Shown one piece after another: positions 14,140 through 18,478 of a DNA stretch of 18,478 nt. A program made the translations under genes and the position numbers. The stretch comes from Chloroflexia bacterium (GTDB taxonomy: Bacteria; Chloroflexota; Chloroflexia; Thermomicrobiales; JALYUS01). The notes below the pieces were generated by a model, which saw nothing but the letters and a program-made list of their open reading frames with translations, made no database searches and was not told where the DNA came from. Location of the stretch: assembly GCA_025924435.1 (NCBI GenBank), contig JAICIL010000053.1:1-18478 (forward strand), given 5' to 3'. The stretch's first letter is position 1, and every line of letters starts with the position of its first letter.

Positions 14140-15300
14140 ATGGCTGAGGATGCATGGATTCGGGCGGCGATTGATGGCGAAGAGGCGGCGGCGCTGACGG
14201 CGCAACTGGTGGCGATCCGCAGTTATCCGGGCGAAGAGGGCGATGTGCAGCGGGCAATCGCCGCGTGGCTCACGGAGAACGGCCTCACCCCGAAGATGCA
14301 GCCGACCGAGGGCGACCGCCCGAATGTCCTCGCGCGGGTGCGCAACGGCGGCGGGCCAACCTTTCTGTTCAGTGGGCATGTGGATACCGTGCTCGCCGTC
14401 GAGGGCTGGTCGCGCGATCCGTGGCAGGGATGGCGGGAGGGTGACCGGCTCTACGGTCTCGGCGCGTGCGACATGAAGGCGGGCATCGTCGCGGCGATGC
14501 TGGCGACCCGCGCGCTTGCCCGCAATCGCGACCGGTGGCGCGGCACGCTGCTGTTCACGTCCGTCGTGGACGAGGAGGCATACTCCATCGGCGCGCGGGC
14601 GCTCGTTGATATGGGCATCACGGCGGACGGCTGCGTCGTCACCGAATCGTCCGACCTCAATGTCGTGATCGGCGGCATCGGCAAGGTGCTCGTGCGCGGC
14701 GACGTGACGGGCAAGGCGGCGCACGCCTCGTGGCCGGAGCGGGGTATCAACGCCGCCGTGGAGGCCGCGAAATTGGTCGCGCGGCTTGATGACATCCCGC
14801 TCGGTCGGCATCCACGGCTGACCGCCAGCCAGTGCGTGCTCTCGCTGCAGAGCGGCAACGCGCAGTATGTCATCACCGTGCCGGAGCGGGCGCGCTTCAC
14901 GATCAATCGGCACACCGTCCCCGGCGAGACGGACGCGAGCGTGCTTGCCGGGATGCGGGCGCTCGCGGCATCGCTCGATTCGCCCGCCTCGTTCGCGTTT
15001 TCGATTGACCCACCCTATTACCCGCCGTGGGAGATGGCGCCGGATCATCCCTTCGTCCGCACAGTTCAGCAAGCATTCGTGATGGAGACGGGCGATGCGC
15101 CGGTGACGCGCTCCAATCGCGGCCTCGCGGACGCCAATTACTTCGCCGCCGACCTCGGTATCCCGACGGTGATGTTCGGCGCGATCGGCGCGAACTACCA
15201 CGAAGCCGATGAGTGGGTGGACGTCCCCAGCATCGGCATCTGCGCCCGCACGCTGATCCGCGTCGCATTGGATGTGCTGCCAGAGAATAGCCTGGCGTAG
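14140..15300 (+). CDS. M20-family metallopeptidase/deacylase (ArgE/DapE/LysK-like)
   Basis: The protein has 386 residues. M20 enzymes use two zinc ions to hydrolyse amide bonds of N-acyl amino acids or peptides. The ligands and catalytic residues are all visible: H80 and D82 in 'SGHVDTV', bridging D111 in 'LGACDMKAG', general base E145 and ligand E146 in 'VVDEEAYSIGAR', E169 in 'VTESSD', and H354 in 'ANYHEADEW'. The dimerisation domain lies between about 180 and 290 ('GKVLVRGDVTGKAAHASWPERGINA'). The ATG at 14140 has AAAGGGA 6-7 nt upstream; a GTG codon immediately before it is also in frame. It is in line with lysX and the aminotransferase, separated by a hairpin repeat, and may release a product from a carrier, as LysK does for lysine; ArgE- or DapE-like activity is equally consistent with the sequence. 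Confidence 0.86.
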   Translation: MAEDAWIRAAIDGEEAAALTAQLVAIRSYPGEEGDVQRAIAAWLTENGLTPKMQPTEGDRPNVLARVRNGGGPTFLFSGHVDTVLAVEGWSRDPWQGWREGDRLYGLGACDMKAGIVAAMLATRALARNRDRWRGTLLFTSVVDEEAYSIGARALVDMGITADGCVVTESSDLNVVIGGIGKVLVRGDVTGKAAHASWPERGINAAVEAAKLVARLDDIPLGRHPRLTASQCVLSLQSGNAQYVITVPERARFTINRHTVPGETDASVLAGMRALAASLDSPASFAFSIDPPYYPPWEMAPDHPFVRTVQQAFVMETGDAPVTRSNRGLADANYFAADLGIPTVMFGAIGANYHEADEWVDVPSIGICARTLIRVALDVLPENSLA

Positions 15301-15313
15301 TGTCGGTGGTAGC

Positions 15314-15323
15314 AGCCTTGTAT
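15314..15323 (+). repeat. AGCCTTGTAT motif near the IS110 left end
   Basis: This decamer differs by one inserted T from AGCCTGTAT at 15459-15467, inside the candidate bridge-RNA loop, and resembles AGCCTGTTG at 16179-16187 at the truncated transposase end. It may mark the left end or donor sequence of the element. Confidence 0.3.
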
Positions 15324-15332
15324 GTTAGTCTG

Positions 15333-15480
15333 GCACGGCACGGCACGCAGGCCGTGCGGGGCGCGACAGGCCGATGAACGTCCAGTCCGCGAAGTCGTGG
15401 AGCAGCGGGGGGCGTCGCGCCTCTCCTTTATCAGCACGCACAGTTGCCGGGGCCACCAAGCCTGTATCCGCAAGGGTGGG
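15333..15480 (+). ncRNA. Candidate bridge RNA (IS110 leader), three stem-loops
   Basis: IS110-group elements encode a bridge RNA in the non-coding left end just upstream of the transposase. It has a 5' stem-loop and two larger loops that recognise target and donor DNA. Here three consecutive stems fit in that place. First, GCACGGC (15338-15344) pairs with GCCGTGC (15351-15357). Second, GGCGCGAC (15360-15367 plus flank) pairs with GTCGCGCC (15414-15421), enclosing 46 nt that include a small TCCA/TGGA helix. Third, CCACC (15453-15457) pairs with GGTGG (15475-15479) around a 17-nt loop. Pairing was found by eye; no energy calculation or covariation supports it. Confidence 0.35.
15452..15465 (+). 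repeat. Direct repeat copy 1 (GCCACCAAGCCTGT)
   Basis: It matches GCCGCCAAGCCTGT at 16172-16185 in 13 of 14 positions. This copy forms the 5' side and loop of the third stem of the candidate bridge RNA. Confidence 0.55.
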
Positions 15481-15497
15481 CGGCGAGTAGGAAGGGC

Positions 15498-16178
15498 ATG
15501 ACCGAGGAAAGCGTCTTCGTCGGCATCGATGTGTCGAAAGCGCACCTCAATCTGGCGGTCCACGCCCGGCGACCGCCCGTGGTCCACGACCAACGACGGC
15601 GCGGGGGGCGCCGCGCTGGTCGCCCGCTTGCATCCCCTCGCCCCGCCCTCGTCGTCCTCGAAGCGACGGGCGGGTGGGAACGGCTCGTCGCCGCTGCCCC
15701 GCACGAGGCGGGCGTGCGGGTCGCCGTCGTCAACCCGCGCCAGGTGCGCGACTTCGCCCGCGCCACCGGGCGATTGGCGAAGACCGACACCCTGGATGCG
15801 CGCACCCTCGCCTACTTCGCCCAGGCGATCCGCCCCGCGCCCGATCCGCAGCGCCAAACCCTTGCCACCCTGCTCACCCGCCGTCGCCAGGTCGTCGCCA
15901 TCCTCACCGGCGAGCGCACCCGCCTGCGGATGGCAGCGCGCGCCGTCCAACCGCGCAGCGATGCGCACATCGTCTGGCTCGAGGCAGAAGTCGCCGCCCG
16001 CGACGGCGAACTGCGCGCGGTGATCGAGGCGTCCCCCGCTTGGCGGGAGCATCTCGCCCTCTTGCGGAGCGTGCCGGGCATCGGCGCGGTGCTGGCGGTA
16101 ACGCTGATGGCCGAGGTGCCCCCGCCGGGGCACCTCGGCCGCAAGGAGATCGCGGCGCTGGTCGGGGTGGCGCCGCCA
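15498..16178 (+). pseudogene. IS110-family transposase, frameshifted and 3'-truncated
   Basis: Family landmarks are split between frames. 'VFVGIDVSKAHLNLAV' (with the first catalytic Asp) is in the frame of the ATG at 15498. The expected 'NDGAGGAALVARLHPLAP' is one frame over. 'ALVVLEATGGWE' (with the catalytic Glu), 'GRLAKTDTLDARTLAYFA' (D-x-x-D) and the Transposase_20 segment 'LLRSVPGIGAVLAVTLMAEV' are back in the first frame. This implies one extra base near 15565-15568 and one missing base near 15641-15648. About 25 residues between these points are scrambled, yet the frame stays open. The segment after 'ALVGVAP', which normally holds the catalytic Ser and a C-terminal helical region, is absent. 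The open frame continues to 16598 only as antisense to polA. The product would be inactive. Two sequencing errors could mimic the shifts but not the truncation. Confidence 0.8.
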
Positions 16179-16185
16179 AGCCTGT
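16172..16185 (+). repeat. Direct repeat copy 2 (GCCGCCAAGCCTGT)
   Basis: It matches 15452-15465 in 13 of 14 positions and coincides with the point where transposase similarity ends, so it lies at the deletion or rearrangement junction. Confidence 0.55.
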
Positions 16186-16213
16186 TGAACCTCTCCTGCA
16201 TCGAGCTGATTTG

Positions 16214-18478
<2,265 letters not shown>

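Larger units (their letters stand above)
15301..16190 (+). mobile_element. Degenerate IS110-family insertion sequence
   Basis: A transposase remnant of the DEDD (IS110) type is preceded by about 190 bp of structured non-coding leader. The left boundary is not sharp: the M20 gene ends at 15300 and no terminal inverted repeat is expected in this family. The right end is missing; transposase similarity stops near 16178 and the polA stop codon is at 16214. The element is therefore immobile by itself. Confidence 0.72.

Overview
The window is a GC-rich (roughly two-thirds G+C) bacterial chromosome segment of about 18.5 kb. It is densely packed with housekeeping genes and carries one degenerate insertion sequence. 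The combination of features points to a Chloroflexota bacterium, perhaps near Thermomicrobia, or a close Terrabacteria relative. The supporting features are a LysX-type ATP-grasp ligase of the LysW/alpha-aminoadipate lysine pathway, a LexA with a Bacillus-type GAAC-N4-GTTC operator, a HspR-type HAIR operator on a dnaJ-like gene, a Helicase_C_3 protein and proofreading-competent PolA. This placement is inference; there is no rRNA to anchor it.

Layout. 1-2100 (+): a helicase-associated-domain protein cut by the left edge, then greA with its own sigma70-like promoter. 2113-5424 (-): UDG (4-bp overlap with the upstream EamA transporter), a CbpA/DnaJ-like co-chaperone with a HspR-like operator and a clear terminator, and a DUF4126 membrane protein whose stop codon lies inside the dnaJ -35 box. 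5539-5675: a GC-rich inverted-repeat element. 5711-9731 (-): a tight four-gene cluster, GT4 glycosyltransferase, GT39-like membrane glycosyltransferase, GNAT acetyltransferase and an unrecognised helical protein. 9776-9880: a second inverted-repeat element. 9892-10449 (-): a lipoprotein. 10667-11338 (-): lexA with an SOS box between its -35 and -10. 11567-15300 (+): lysX, a class III aminotransferase and an M20 deacylase, which resemble the ligase, transaminase and deacylase steps of LysW-carried lysine synthesis; a third inverted-repeat element lies between the last two. 15301-16190 (+): a broken IS110-family element with compensating frameshifts and a lost 3' end. 16214-18478 (-): polA, cut by the right edge.

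The most interesting structure is outside the protein genes. Two dispersed hairpin elements (9776-9880 and 14011-14120) have different sequences but the same blueprint: GAAC followed by three hexamer-containing units spaced 8 and 9 nt apart, then the inverted copy. The leader of the IS110 remnant can form three successive stem-loops, as expected for a bridge RNA. One of its loops carries a 13-of-14-nt match to the point where the transposase is truncated.
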